Under the pieces are notes generated by a model. It had not been told where the DNA came from. It searched no databases and worked only from the letters and a program-made list of their open reading frames with translations. A stretch of DNA of 64,000 bases from BP-133 sp040756995 (GTDB lineage Bacteria; Actinomycetota; Acidimicrobiia; IMCC26256; BP-133), in NCBI GenBank assembly GCA_040756995.1, contig JBFLYK010000018.1, forward strand, positions 62,001-126,000, written 5' to 3'. Positions 44,562-53,133 of the stretch are shown piece by piece; position 1 is the first letter of the stretch, and each line of letters starts with the position of its first letter. The translations under genes and the position numbers were made by a program.

Positions 44562-44570
44562 GATGTGCGA

Positions 44571-44834
44571 ATGCGAACGACGGTGACGCTGGACGACGAC
44601 GTCGCGGCGTGGCTGAAGCGGGTGGCGCGAGAGCGGGGCATCTCCTTCAAGGAAGCGCTGAACCGGGCGATCCGGGCGGGTCTCGGTCGGGACGAGGATG
44701 CGTCCCCGGCTCGCTACGAAACCCCTTCTCGCCCGTTGGGCCTCCGGGCGGGGATTGACCTGACGAAGGCGCTGTCCGTGGCCTCGGCGATGGAGGATGA
44801 GGAGCTCATCCGCCGGCTCGAGTTGCGGAAGTGA
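44571..44834 (+). CDS. vapB: Ribbon-helix-helix antitoxin (VapB-like)
   Basis: 87 residues. N-terminal RHH fold MRTTVTLDDDVAAWLKRVARERGISFKEALNRAIRAGL binds the palindrome just upstream; the C-terminal half (GLRAGIDLTKALSVASAMEDEELIRRLELRK) would wrap the toxin. ATG 44571; GTG 44565 would add two residues. Stop overlaps the toxin start by 4 bp (GTGA). Confidence 0.88.
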   Translation: MRTTVTLDDDVAAWLKRVARERGISFKEALNRAIRAGLGRDEDASPARYETPSRPLGLRAGIDLTKALSVASAMEDEELIRRLELRK

Positions 44835-45262
44835 AGGTCCCCGACGCCAACCTGCTGATCTACGCGGTCGATGACCTGTCGCCGCACCATGAGGCGGCCA
44901 AGGGGTGGCTCGACGCCGAATTGTCGGGCGGTGAGACCTTCGCCTTCACCTGGGCGGTGCTGTTGGCCTTCCTCCGGCTGACCACCAACCCTCGGGTGTT
45001 CGAGCACCCGCTGACGCTGGCCGAAGCCATCGACATCCTCGACGGCTGGTTGGCGCGACCGACGGCCACGGTGATCGGGCCGGCCGAACGCCACGCCCGT
45101 CTCCTCCGCGAGCTCTTGCAGTCATCGGGTACGGCCGGGAACCTCACGAGTGACGCTCACCTGGCGGCGGTTGCGATCGAGCACGGCGCCACGGTCTGCT
45201 CCGCCGACCGAGACTTCGCACGATGGAGCGGATTGCGCTGGACCAACCCGCTCGACGGGTGA
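44831..45262 (+). CDS. vapC: PIN-domain ribonuclease toxin (VapC-like)
   Basis: 143 residues. PIN fold with acidic site residues in VPDANLLIYAVD, a mid Glu region, NLTSDAHLAAVAIEHGATVCSADRDF. The family cleaves tRNA or rRNA in a Mg-dependent way and is neutralised by the cognate RHH protein. Contains TTNPRVF, the signature of the PIN subgroup with GRWTNPL-type C-terminus (here GLRWTNPLDG). Coupled to vapB. Confidence 0.88.
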   Translation: MKVPDANLLIYAVDDLSPHHEAAKGWLDAELSGGETFAFTWAVLLAFLRLTTNPRVFEHPLTLAEAIDILDGWLARPTATVIGPAERHARLLRELLQSSGTAGNLTSDAHLAAVAIEHGATVCSADRDFARWSGLRWTNPLDG

Positions 45263-45376
45263 CCCTCGACGCCGGCGAGAGCTCAGCCGCCGCCACGGCG
45301 ACTACGCCCTGGTCGGGTTGGCGGGGGTGGTCGGGTTGGGTGAGGGTGGGCGCGTCGCACGGCCCGGCCCGTACGG

Positions 45377-46006
45377 TCAGGGCCGCAGCGCCGGCAGGAG
45401 GTAGGCGGCCAGCCCGTCGCGGCAGTCGGCCTCCCCCGAGAACCCGAACACCTCCCCGCTGGTGATCAGCGAGAACTCCAGGAAGGTGATCCAGCGGATG
45501 ATGTCGTCCAAGTCCCGGTCGCCGCGCAGCTCCCCCCGGGCCCGAGCGGCCTCGAGCATCGGATACCACACCTCCCGCTGGAGGCCCATGACGATGTCGG
45601 ACTCGGCCAGCCGGGCGGTGAGCCCGGCCGAGTCCGGATGGATCAGCAGCTGGAGGTACTGGTTCTCCCCCGAGAGCCGGATGGTCGTGAGTGACGCCTC
45701 GATCATCGCCTCCAGCCCGTCCTCCGGACGGATCCGCTCCCGGATCCGGCGGTGGATCTCCCGCACCTGGCGGACGATCACCTCGAGGACGAGGGCGTCC
45801 TTGTCCGGGAAGTAGTAGTAGATCGTGGGTCGGGAGACGCCGGCCTGGCGGGCGACGTCCTCCATGAGCGTGCGCCGGACACCGTGACGCTCGAAGCAGG
45901 CGATGGCGGCGGCGTAGATCTCCTCCCGGACGTTGCGACGGCCGGAGGGGGAGAGGGGCGCCGGGGCGGCCGCCGGCGCCGGTTTGGCGGTGGCACGCTT
46001 CGGCAT
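45377..46006 (-). CDS. TetR/AcrR-family regulator
   Basis: 209 residues. Basic Ala/Pro-rich arm of about 20 residues, then HTH: VREEIYAAAIACFERHGVRRTLMEDVARQAGVSRPTIYYYFPDKDALVLEV. All-helical ligand domain. Divergent from another TetR gene across a 158-bp region, so they may share control sequences. Confidence 0.9.
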   Translation of the reverse strand: MPKRATAKPAPAAAPAPLSPSGRRNVREEIYAAAIACFERHGVRRTLMEDVARQAGVSRPTIYYYFPDKDALVLEVIVRQVREIHRRIRERIRPEDGLEAMIEASLTTIRLSGENQYLQLLIHPDSAGLTARLAESDIVMGLQREVWYPMLEAARARGELRGDRDLDDIIRWITFLEFSLITSGEVFGFSGEADCRDGLAAYLLPALRP

Positions 46007-46164
46007 GCGAACAATCAGCGTACCGAAGGCCCTTGACCATCAGGCACCTTCGGCCAGGTGTCGCTGTCTGGCGGCGATGAAGTGACGTCAACGACAGTGC
46101 AACACCAGCGTTTGCTAGGGTGACTTCAAGATTCGTGTCGCTGCAGTGAACAAGGCGGGTGCGG

Positions 46165-47007
46165 ATGGGGTTGCGGGAGGAAAAGAAGCAGGAGCAACGC
46201 CGGGCGATCCTGGAGACGGCGGTGGCCCTGTTTCGCGAGCAGGGGTTCGACGCCACCCGGGTCCGGGAGGTGACCGAGCGGCTGCGGATCAGCGAAGGGA
46301 CCTTCTTCAACCACTTCCCGACCAAGCAAGCGGTCCTCGAGGCGGCCGCCCGAGATCTCCTGGCCCGGATCACCACGCTGCTCCACCACGACGCCGAAGA
46401 CGACGACCGCCCGGCGGCCGAGCGGCTGGAGGAGGTTGGGGTTGCCTTCGCCGGGGCGTTCGCCGGGGACCGGGACTTCGCCGCTCTCCTGGCCCGCCAC
46501 ACCCAGTTCTTCCTCGGCCGCTGGAGCGAAGCGCAATGGCAAGCACGGGCCTATGAGCCCCTCACCGTCCTCCTCGAAGACGGCCAGCACCGGGGCGAGA
46601 TCCGCGCTGATGTGCCCGCCGGTCAGCTGGCCGAACTCTACGTGGGCATGAACCTGGTCACGATCAGCAACTGGCTGGCCGGCTCCCCGGCCGGCGGCGC
46701 CCTCGATGACCGGCTCCGGCGGGCGTGGGCCGTCTTCCGGGACGGATCAGTTCTCGAATCCGGACCATCGGCTCCCCCGCCCATTTCGCCATCTGCCACC
46801 GCAGTCGGCAGGCGGACCGACCGACACGCCGACCGCCCCGATGCGCCTCACCCCGATGGCCTCGCCGACCGAACCACGGCCGTACCGTCACCCTCAGCGG
46901 CCGTGACCGCTTCCGGGAGAAGATCCGGACGGGGACCGGGCTCGACGGCCAACCTCGGCGGGCACTCGAGACCGACGACTGCTCCTCGAGGGAAGAGGGC
47001 GACGTGA
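46165..47007 (+). CDS. TetR/AcrR-family regulator with atypical C-terminal tail
   Basis: 280 residues from ATG 46165. HTH: RAILETAVALFREQGFDATRVREVTERLRISEGTFFNHFPTKQAVLEAAA; the ligand domain ends about residue 200 (DDRLRRAWAVFRDGS). The last ~75 residues (PSAPPPISPSATAVGRRTDRHADRP...) are low-complexity and look like read-through of non-coding sequence, pointing to loss of the original stop. Its TGA overlaps the GTG of the next small gene. Confidence 0.85.
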   Translation: MGLREEKKQEQRRAILETAVALFREQGFDATRVREVTERLRISEGTFFNHFPTKQAVLEAAARDLLARITTLLHHDAEDDDRPAAERLEEVGVAFAGAFAGDRDFAALLARHTQFFLGRWSEAQWQARAYEPLTVLLEDGQHRGEIRADVPAGQLAELYVGMNLVTISNWLAGSPAGGALDDRLRRAWAVFRDGSVLESGPSAPPPISPSATAVGRRTDRHADRPDAPHPDGLADRTTAVPSPSAAVTASGRRSGRGPGSTANLGGHSRPTTAPRGKRAT

Positions 47008-47321
47008 ACAGGGAACTCCCAGCCGGCGTCCTCAGCGGCTGGCATCGCTGCCACTGGCAACAGACCGCGCTCGCCGCTCGGGCCGAAGCCGCCCGCCTCC
47101 GCCGCACCCTCCAGGCGCTCGGCGTCGACCCCACCACCCCCGACGGCGTCCACCGGACCTCGAAGCGGTGGAAGGACCAGGCTGCCGACCTCGCCCAAGC
47201 CCTCCGGAACCTCCTCGACGACCCCTCGTCCTCACGACCCGACGCCCGCGCCGCCCTGGCCCGCTACGACAACCTCCTCGCCGTCCGCGGCCACAACCAG
47301 GCGACGCAGCGCCAGCGGTGA
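47004..47321 (+). CDS. Small hypothetical protein (105 aa)
   Basis: Basic, helical, coiled-coil-like (WQQTALAARAEAARLRRTLQALGVDP; KRWKDQAADLAQALRNLLDD). GTG 47004 overlaps the TetR stop, with GAGG upstream. Its 3' end overlaps an opposing small gene by 58 bp. No family recognised. Confidence 0.5.
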   Translation: MNRELPAGVLSGWHRCHWQQTALAARAEAARLRRTLQALGVDPTTPDGVHRTSKRWKDQAADLAQALRNLLDDPSSSRPDARAALARYDNLLAVRGHNQATQRQR

Positions 47322-47548
47322 CCCGCACGGGACTCTGGCCGAGCCCGCCCGACCGGCTCCGCCAGCGCGAGCGCGTCCTCGACACGGAACGGACTCCGAC
47401 CAGCCGTCACGGTTACGAACACGTCAGGCTCGGCCAGGTCGGTCCACGCTCTCGCCACGGACGCAACATCCCCATCCTCCAGCAAGAAGAACACGCGACC
47501 CTGCTTCCAGGTGCGTCGAACCAACCAGGAGTCCGACGAGAAGCCCAC
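47264..47548 (-). CDS. Small hypothetical protein (94 aa)
   Basis: WLVRRTWKQGRVFFLLEDGDVASVARAWTDLAEPDVFVTVTAGRSPFRVEDALALAEPVG reads as a compact alpha/beta protein with good third-position GC; the last ~25 residues are Arg-rich and less convincing. Converges on the preceding small gene. Function unknown. Confidence 0.45.
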   Translation of the reverse strand: MGFSSDSWLVRRTWKQGRVFFLLEDGDVASVARAWTDLAEPDVFVTVTAGRSPFRVEDALALAEPVGRARPESRAGHRWRCVAWLWPRTARRLS

Positions 47549-47617
47549 CGGGCCAACCCCGCAGCGATGCCATTGTGACCGGCGAAGGTTCGGGCCGTCG
47601 GGCGTTTCGCTTGGCGG

Positions 47618-48205
47618 TCAGCGTCCGATCAGGCCGGTGAAGATGAACCGGAGGATGGGTGGGGCGACCTGGTCGGGGTCGAGTGGTTCGCCGGCGATGA
47701 GGGTGTCGAGGGCTGGGATCACCACGGCTCCGAAGATGGAGGAGGCGACGGTGGTGGGATCTTTGACTTTGCGCCAGGACCCGTCGGTGGCGCCGTCGGC
47801 CAGGAGGCGCTGGACCGGGGCGTGGAAGGCCCGGCCGAGCGCCTCGGCGAGCTCAGGGATCCGGGCGGCGCGGCCGAGGTCGGCGATGAGGATCCGGCAG
47901 GAGGCCGGACGCTCGGCCATCACCCGCAGCTGGGCCCGCACGACCGCCTCCAGGCGCCGCCGGGCGCCCCCCCGACCCGATGCCGCCTCGGCCACCGCCT
48001 CGCCCACTGCGCTGAGCATGGAGCGCATCAGCCAGGCCAGGACCTCGTCCTTCCCGCCGAAGTGGTAGTAGAGCGTCGCTTTCGGCACCCCCGTCGCCTC
48101 AGCCAGATCCTCCATCCGCGTCTCGACGAAGCCACGCGCAGCGAACGTCTCGGCCATCACTGCTTCATTGGTCACGATGGCAGCAGGCAGCGTTCGCACC
48201 AGCAT
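47618..48205 (-). CDS. TetR/AcrR-family regulator
   Basis: 195 residues. HTH: AVMAETFAARGFVETRMEDLAEATGVPKATLYYHFGGKDEVLAWLMRSML; ligand domain with RPASCRILIADLGRA and AVVIPALDTLIAGEPLDPDQVAP. The third TetR gene within 3 kb and the only one without an adjacent divergent target. Promoter lies in 48206-48430. Confidence 0.9.
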   Translation of the reverse strand: MLVRTLPAAIVTNEAVMAETFAARGFVETRMEDLAEATGVPKATLYYHFGGKDEVLAWLMRSMLSAVGEAVAEAASGRGGARRRLEAVVRAQLRVMAERPASCRILIADLGRAARIPELAEALGRAFHAPVQRLLADGATDGSWRKVKDPTTVASSIFGAVVIPALDTLIAGEPLDPDQVAPPILRFIFTGLIGR

Positions 48206-48444
48206 CCTCCACGGCCGTGGGCGACGGGAACATCAGCTCAGTTCAGGTTCAGTCTAGGAACGAGCAGCCCTGCCGCGGATGATTCTCGCCGCCCGGGCTG
48301 AGGCAGGAGGGGTGGATGTTCCAATCGAAGCTTCAATGCTGTCTTTGGACATGACGTTGACCGAGGAGAGGGTGGCGGCCTATCCCCGCCAACCATTCAA
48401 CATGGGCTGAAGAGGCTGGTTCCGGGCGAGTGGGAGGCCGGACC

Positions 48445-48723
48445 GTGGCACGACGACGATCGGGGCGTACCGAGCAGTTGCACTGGTGGCGGACAGTCCT
48501 CGAGGAGACCAGAGCGGTGGTCAGCGACAATCTCGAGCGGCGCCGCCAGGAAGAGAACGCGGCGTGGGCCAGCGCCCTCGCCACCCTGCGGGAGATGTTC
48601 GCCGGAGTCACCGTCGGCGGCGACGGAGTAGGGTCGGCCGGCGGCATGACCCCGCCGAAGTCCGCCGACGAGTGTCGGCCGAAGGGAAGCCCCCGCTCTC
48701 AGCCGCTGCGGGACGGGGCTTAG
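48445..48723 (+). CDS. Small hypothetical protein (92 aa)
   Basis: GTG 48445 with GGAGG 8 nt upstream. The N-terminal half is helical and charged (LHWWRTVLEETRAVVSDNLERRRQEENAAWASALATLREMFAG); the C-terminal half is Gly/Ser-rich and probably disordered. No family recognised. Confidence 0.5.
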   Translation: MARRRSGRTEQLHWWRTVLEETRAVVSDNLERRRQEENAAWASALATLREMFAGVTVGGDGVGSAGGMTPPKSADECRPKGSPRSQPLRDGA

Positions 48724-48783
48724 ACCGCTGACGATCAGATCGGTGACCAGCCAGCCGAGCTGGTCTCGCCAAGTCTCAACGAT

Positions 48784-48801
48784 TCTGCATCTAGATGTAG
48801 A
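48784..48801. promoter_or_regulatory. Operator-like palindrome TCTGCATCTAGATGTAGA
   Basis: 18-bp imperfect palindrome (one mismatched pair) with a perfect CATCTAGATG core, followed by AT-rich TTTAAGC. It sits in the 313-bp gap before the DoxX-like gene. Likely binding site of an unidentified dimeric regulator. Confidence 0.45.
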
Positions 48802-49036
48802 GTTTAAGCTCTCCTACCATGGCGACGCCTGAATCGTGAGAAGCTCACCTGCGCCGGTTGTGGCCTCCTCGGGGGGTACGGCGATGCCCTGCTGCACCGC
48901 CGCACTCGAGCAGGGCTTGCCCACCCACTCGTGGTCGGGAGTCGTCGGTGGGACACCGACCGCTTGGTTACCACCGTCGTGGCCGCGGTCGCAACGGGCC
49001 GGTGGAGAAGACCGCAACGGGTCGGAAGGAAGCCGG

Positions 49037-49390
49037 ATGTTCGTGGTGACGGCAGTGTTGACAAGCTTGGTCGGTGTCGTGGCAGCCGTGTCGGCGGTGG
49101 CGAAGGTCTCCCGCCATCCGCAGGTGATGGACACCCTCGATCGGGTCCGTACCCCTCCAGGGTTGCGGCCCGCGCTGCCGTTGTTGGAGTGCGCCGGCGC
49201 CGCCGGGGCCTTCGCCGGCCTCGCCGCTGCCTGGCTTGGGGTGGCCGCCCTCGGCGGCCTCGCCGCCTATTTCGTCGGGGCGGTGATCTTCCACCTCCGG
49301 GTCCGGGACTCCGCCGCCCACACCGCCCCACCGGCGGTGCTGGCCGTTCTTGCCGCCGCCGCGGCGATCACCCGGGCGTTGTCCGCCTGA
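49037..49390 (+). CDS. DoxX-like membrane protein
   Basis: 117 residues, four helices: FVVTAVLTSLVGVVAAVSAVAKV; ALPLLECAGAAGAFAGLAA; VAALGGLAAYFVGAVIFHLRV; PAVLAVLAAAAAITRAL. The spacing and the FHLRVRD end of helix 3 fit DoxX_2. ATG 49037 has GGAAGGA upstream. Role unknown; DoxX proteins are linked to redox and thiol stress. Confidence 0.75.
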   Translation: MFVVTAVLTSLVGVVAAVSAVAKVSRHPQVMDTLDRVRTPPGLRPALPLLECAGAAGAFAGLAAAWLGVAALGGLAAYFVGAVIFHLRVRDSAAHTAPPAVLAVLAAAAAITRALSA

Positions 49391-49440
49391 AGACATCGAC
49401 CTTGGCCGCGACGCCCTCGGGGCAGACCCGCCGCTGCGGC

Positions 49441-49731
49441 CTATCTGCGACGGGGGCTGATTCCGGCGCGACCCAAGACGGAGGGGGATACCCCGGTGGC
49501 GCGCCAAGCGGCGTAGCTGAGGTGCTCTGCCCGGCTGTAGTGCGCGGCGACCTCCACGAAGGCCTCTTCGAGGACGGGGAAGTCCCGGTCGTCGCCGGTG
49601 GGCTGCTCCGACCCGACGCGGGGGTCGGGGGTGCCGCTGCGGGGCTGCAGTGCGGCCAGATAGCGCCGCACCACCTCGGTCTGTTCGGCCTGCCCTGCTG
49701 GCTGGCTGTGGTCTTGTCGGCGTCGGGTCAC
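49441..49731 (-). CDS. Small conserved actinobacterial protein (96 aa)
   Basis: A polar N-terminal half followed by LEEAFVEVAAHYSRAEHLSYAAWRATGVSPSVLGRAGI, a motif I know from small actinobacterial proteins of unassigned function (YSERKGISYAAWREVGV-type). Helix-rich and possibly DNA-binding; no more can be said. Confidence 0.55.
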   Translation of the reverse strand: MTRRRQDHSQPAGQAEQTEVVRRYLAALQPRSGTPDPRVGSEQPTGDDRDFPVLEEAFVEVAAHYSRAEHLSYAAWRATGVSPSVLGRAGISPRRR

Positions 49732-50077
49732 CGTGCTGCCCCCCTCCTGTGCGATCCGGACACCTGGCCTCGGCGCGGCGGAAGCTTCACCGGGAGAACA
49801 GCGAGACGAGCGACAGCCGATGCGCGTCGCGGTCCTCTCCCGAGCCGTCCGCCCCAGCCGAGTGGTGGTCCTTCACCACTGGTGGTCATGATCGCGCCGG
49901 GTCACCGGGAGCGGCAAGGGGCACCACGCGGATCGCCTGCCCACCACGGGCTGCTACGGGGCGATGAGGACCTCGGGGGTTTCGGCCAGGTCGATGGGTA
50001 TCGGGGGAGGGCCGGGTCGTCGCACACTCGGGGACTCGGAGTGAATAACCGGAGCGGTTGGACCGTCATGGTCGAGC
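49732..50077. other. Gap upstream of the CrtC-polyprenyl synthase gene
   Basis: 346 bp without a supported gene. Contains a GGTGGT/ACCAC inverted repeat near 49870-49890 and presumably the promoter of the fusion gene, but no clear -10/-35 or strong ribosome-binding site is visible before ATG 50078. Confidence 0.4.
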
Positions 50078-51805
50078 ATGAATCACAGCGATTGGCCCGC
50101 CGGCACCAGGACCCTCGATCTGAGCGTCGATGACCTGCCTCATGCGTCGTCGGGGACGGAGTGGTGGTACCTCAACCTTCACCTGCGGACCACCGATGGC
50201 GGGCAGTTCTCAGCCTTCGTGGCCTTCTTCCGGACGGCGACCCTCGACGAGGCGGACCGGCTCGTCGACTCGCACACGGCCAGCTGGGCGATCGTCGACG
50301 TCGCCCGGAAGCGCTACCTCCACGAGTCCCTCGCCGACGCCGCCACCATCGACGCCGCCCGCGATGTCTTGTCGTCCGACACCGTGACCGACTGGCGGGT
50401 GAGGCAGGCGCTGTTGGCGGTGATGGAGTCCGGCGAAGTGCCGTTGCCCGACCGTCGACTGTTGGGCGAGGTGAGCGTCGCCGCCGACCGGCTCGATCTC
50501 CGCTACGGCAACAGCGGCCGGTTCCACAAGGACGAGGACGGGAACTACCAGCTCACCGTGATCGACGTCGCCGGCCGCCACGGGTTGACGGTGACGCTGA
50601 CGCCGAGCAAGGGCCCGGTTCGTCACGGCACCGACGGGATCGTCCGGGGCACCCACGAGGACGACCGGGACGGGATGTTCTACTACTGCATCCCCCGCTG
50701 CCGCCTCCAGGGCACCATCCTGGTGGACGGGGACCGTAAACCCCTCGCCGGCGGCTCCGCCTGGTACGACCACGAGTTCGGCGGTGAACCCCGCCAGCGT
50801 CACCGGGGGCTGGGGACCAGCGAAGCGGCCTGGGACTGGGCGGGAGTCGTCTTGGACAACGGGTGGGACGTGTCGCTCTACAGCGTCTTCGACGTCGACG
50901 TCCACACCGGGGTGCGCACCACCCGCGACGCGCCGGCCATCGCCGTGGGACCGAACGGCGAACGGGTCCAGCTGGAGGACGCCCGGCTCGAAGGGTCCGA
51001 CGAATGGACCTCGGTGCGGACATTCAACTCCTACCCCACCCGCTGGCGGCTGCGGACGGCGTTCCGGGACACCGACCTGGTCCTGACCGCGGTGTTTCCC
51101 GACCAGGAGTGCCGGACGCTTTCGGCCGGGCGGGGGTTCTGGGAGGGACGAGTCGACGTGATCGGCGTCATGGGAGGACACGAGGTTCGCGGCGTCGGTT
51201 TCGTCGAGGTGCTGCCCGCGCAGGTCGTCACCGACATCGAGCGGTACCTGGGCCGGGTCGGCCACGAAACCCAAGGCCAGGTGCGGCGCTTCTACCCCGA
51301 TCAGGTCACCGGCTCGACCGTCGGGTCCTTGGTCGGCGCCGCCCTCGCCGCCCTGGGAGGCATCTCGACCCGCAAGGTCCAGGACTTCGTCGTCGAACCC
51401 GTCCGTCACATCGTCGACGCCGGCGGCAAGTCGTGGCGTGGGTTCCTGCTCCTGGCGGCGATCGAACTCGCCGGCGGTGACGTCGAACGGTACCGGCCGC
51501 TGCTTGGCGCCATCGAGCTGATCCACTCCGGCAGCTTGATCATCGACGACATCCAAGATGGTTCCCCACTGCGCCGTGGGGTCCCCACCGCCCACCACCG
51601 CTACGGCATCGCCCACGCCATCAACGCCGGAACCGCCGCCTATTTCGCCTTCGACCGGGTGCTGCGCGACCTGGCCGTCAGCGACGTCCAGCGAGTCAAG
51701 ATCTACGAAACCTACTTTCGACGCCATGCGGGCCGCCCACATCGGCCAGGCCCTCGACATCGCCGGACACTGGGAAGTCCTCGACGAGGCCGTCACCGCC
51801 GGTGA
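50078..51805 (+). CDS. CrtC/AttH lipocalin-like domain fused to polyprenyl synthase (5' part, before frameshift)
   Basis: Residues 1 to about 380 are a CrtC/AttH-type double lipocalin: SSGTEWWYLNLHLRTTDGG (the EWWYxxxHL motif), GRHGLTVTLTPSKGPVRHGTDGI, SAWYDHEFGG (MDHEWG-like catalytic motif), WDWAGVVLDNGWDVSLYSVFD. From about 400 a trans-isoprenyl diphosphate synthase begins: GGKSWRGFLLLAAIELAGG, LIHSGSLIIDDIQDGSPLRRGVPTAHHRYG with first Asp-rich motif DDIQD. Coding quality ends at YETYF (51718), where the frame shifts. CrtC-family enzymes hydrate or cyclise isoprenoids, so a prenyl-diphosphate-making and -modifying enzyme is inferred. Confidence 0.82.
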   Translation: MNHSDWPAGTRTLDLSVDDLPHASSGTEWWYLNLHLRTTDGGQFSAFVAFFRTATLDEADRLVDSHTASWAIVDVARKRYLHESLADAATIDAARDVLSSDTVTDWRVRQALLAVMESGEVPLPDRRLLGEVSVAADRLDLRYGNSGRFHKDEDGNYQLTVIDVAGRHGLTVTLTPSKGPVRHGTDGIVRGTHEDDRDGMFYYCIPRCRLQGTILVDGDRKPLAGGSAWYDHEFGGEPRQRHRGLGTSEAAWDWAGVVLDNGWDVSLYSVFDVDVHTGVRTTRDAPAIAVGPNGERVQLEDARLEGSDEWTSVRTFNSYPTRWRLRTAFRDTDLVLTAVFPDQECRTLSAGRGFWEGRVDVIGVMGGHEVRGVGFVEVLPAQVVTDIERYLGRVGHETQGQVRRFYPDQVTGSTVGSLVGAALAALGGISTRKVQDFVVEPVRHIVDAGGKSWRGFLLLAAIELAGGDVERYRPLLGAIELIHSGSLIIDDIQDGSPLRRGVPTAHHRYGIAHAINAGTAAYFAFDRVLRDLAVSDVQRVKIYETYFRRHAGRPHRPGPRHRRTLGSPRRGRHRR

Positions 51806-52400
51806 CCCCACCCTCGTCGAAACCCGGGTGCTGGCCGCCCACCGGCTCAAGACCGCCGCCTTCGCCCGCAGCCTCGCCACCATCGGGTCGATCCTCGCCG
51901 ACGCCCCCGCCCCCCTCGAAGAAGGCCTGCGTGACTTCTTCGGCGCTCTCGGCCTCGCCTACCAGATCGTCGACGACGTCCTCGACCTCCGCCCACCCGA
52001 CACGGCCAAGAACCGCAAAGCCGTCGGCGACGACCTGCGGGCCGGAAAGGTCACCCTGCCCGTCGCCAAAGCCGTGGCGCTCCTCCCCGGCGCCGATCGA
52101 GTCGCTCTGCGCGACCAGCTCGGCAGCCTCCCCCACCAGCCCGACCGGATCCGTGACTGCATCACCGTCATCGAAGAGTGCGGCGCCCTCGATTCCTGCC
52201 TGACCGACGCCCGATCCATGATCGACACCTCATGGGCCCGACTGGACCCGACCCTGCCGGCATCCCACAGCAAAGCGATGATCCACGCCTTTGCCTGGTT
52301 CACCGTCTACCGAACCACCCTCCACGACAGCCCCTGGATCGACCGCGTCAGGAGCCCCGCCTTCGAACCCATCACCAGCGGAGCCCCGTTCCCCGCCTGA
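51716..52400 (+). pseudogene. Polyprenyl synthase, 3' part after a +1 frameshift
   Basis: Removing one T from TTT (51716-51718) joins YETYF to DAMRAAHIGQALDIAGHWEVLDEA and restores a full synthase: AHRLKTAAFARSLATIGSILADA, then the second Asp-rich motif GLAYQIVDDVLDLRPPDTAKNRKAVGDDLRAGKVTLPVAKA. ATG 51726 could restart translation, but would give only the back half of the active site. Either a recent inactivation, a programmed shift, or a homopolymer base-call error. The joined product would be 773 residues. Confidence 0.75.
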
Positions 52401-52494
52401 CGAGCGCGAAACCCCCGCCCGGGCCTGCGGCGTCTGGCTGCTCGCCGCTGACTGCAGCTGTGGCCGCCGCCGGGGTATGCGGCGGCTGGGTGGG

Positions 52495-53125
52495 TTCAGC
52501 GGGCCGTGACCCGCACCGGCAGGCGGACCAGGGTGCGGAAGGCGACGCCCGGACGGCGGGGCGGGTCGAGGTCGAGGACGTCGACGCGGGCGAAACGGCG
52601 GATCAAGGCTTTGAACACCAGCGTCGCTGCGAGGCGGGCGAGGCGCCGAGGCAGTGGTGAAGGCCCCAGGCGAAGCTCAGGTGGAGATGGGCGTCGCGGC
52701 GGGAGAGGTCGAAGCGGTCGGGGTCGGGGAAGGGCCCGGGGTCACGGTTGGCGGCCCCGGGGAGGACGACGACGCCGCGACCGGCTGGCAGGGCCCGGCC
52801 GTTGACCTCGGTGTCGGCCAGCACCGTGCGGTCGAACTGCGCGGGGGCGTCGTAGCGCAGCATCTCCTCAACGGCGCCCGGCACGAGGCCGGGCTGCGTC
52901 CAGAGCCGGTCCGTCTCCCCGGGATGCCGGGCGAGCGCGACGAGCCCGTTGCCGATCAGGGTGGAGGTGGTGATGAACCCGGCGACGAAGATGAGCGTGA
53001 TCGTCCCCATCAGCTCGTCCTCCGACAGCCCCTCCACGCCGTCGCGAACGGCCACGAGATGCCCGAGGAGATTGTCGCGGGCCGGGCCCGGCGCTCGGCG
53101 ATCAGGGCGCCGAAGTAGCCCCGCG
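52495..53125 (-). pseudogene. Cytochrome P450 remnant
   Basis: The C-terminal half of a bacterial P450: TRGYFGALIAERRARP, a frame change near 53090, LLGHLVAVRDGVEGLSEDELMGTITLIFVAGFITTSTLIG (I-helix), EEMLRYDAPAQFDRT (K-helix ExxR), FAWGLHHCLG (haem Cys). A second frame change lies near 52643, after which LARLAATLVFKALIRRFARVDVLD...LVRLPVRVTAR runs to TGA at 52495. About 200 N-terminal residues are missing. Opposite strand to the CrtC fusion, converging on it. Confidence 0.85.
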
Positions 53126-53133
53126 TGGCGTCC

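Noticed and set aside
49820..49892. 23-codon frame ending in HHWWS before the CrtC fusion, resembling an attenuation leader peptide
   Set aside because: No ribosome-binding site, and the downstream gene is not an amino-acid biosynthesis gene.
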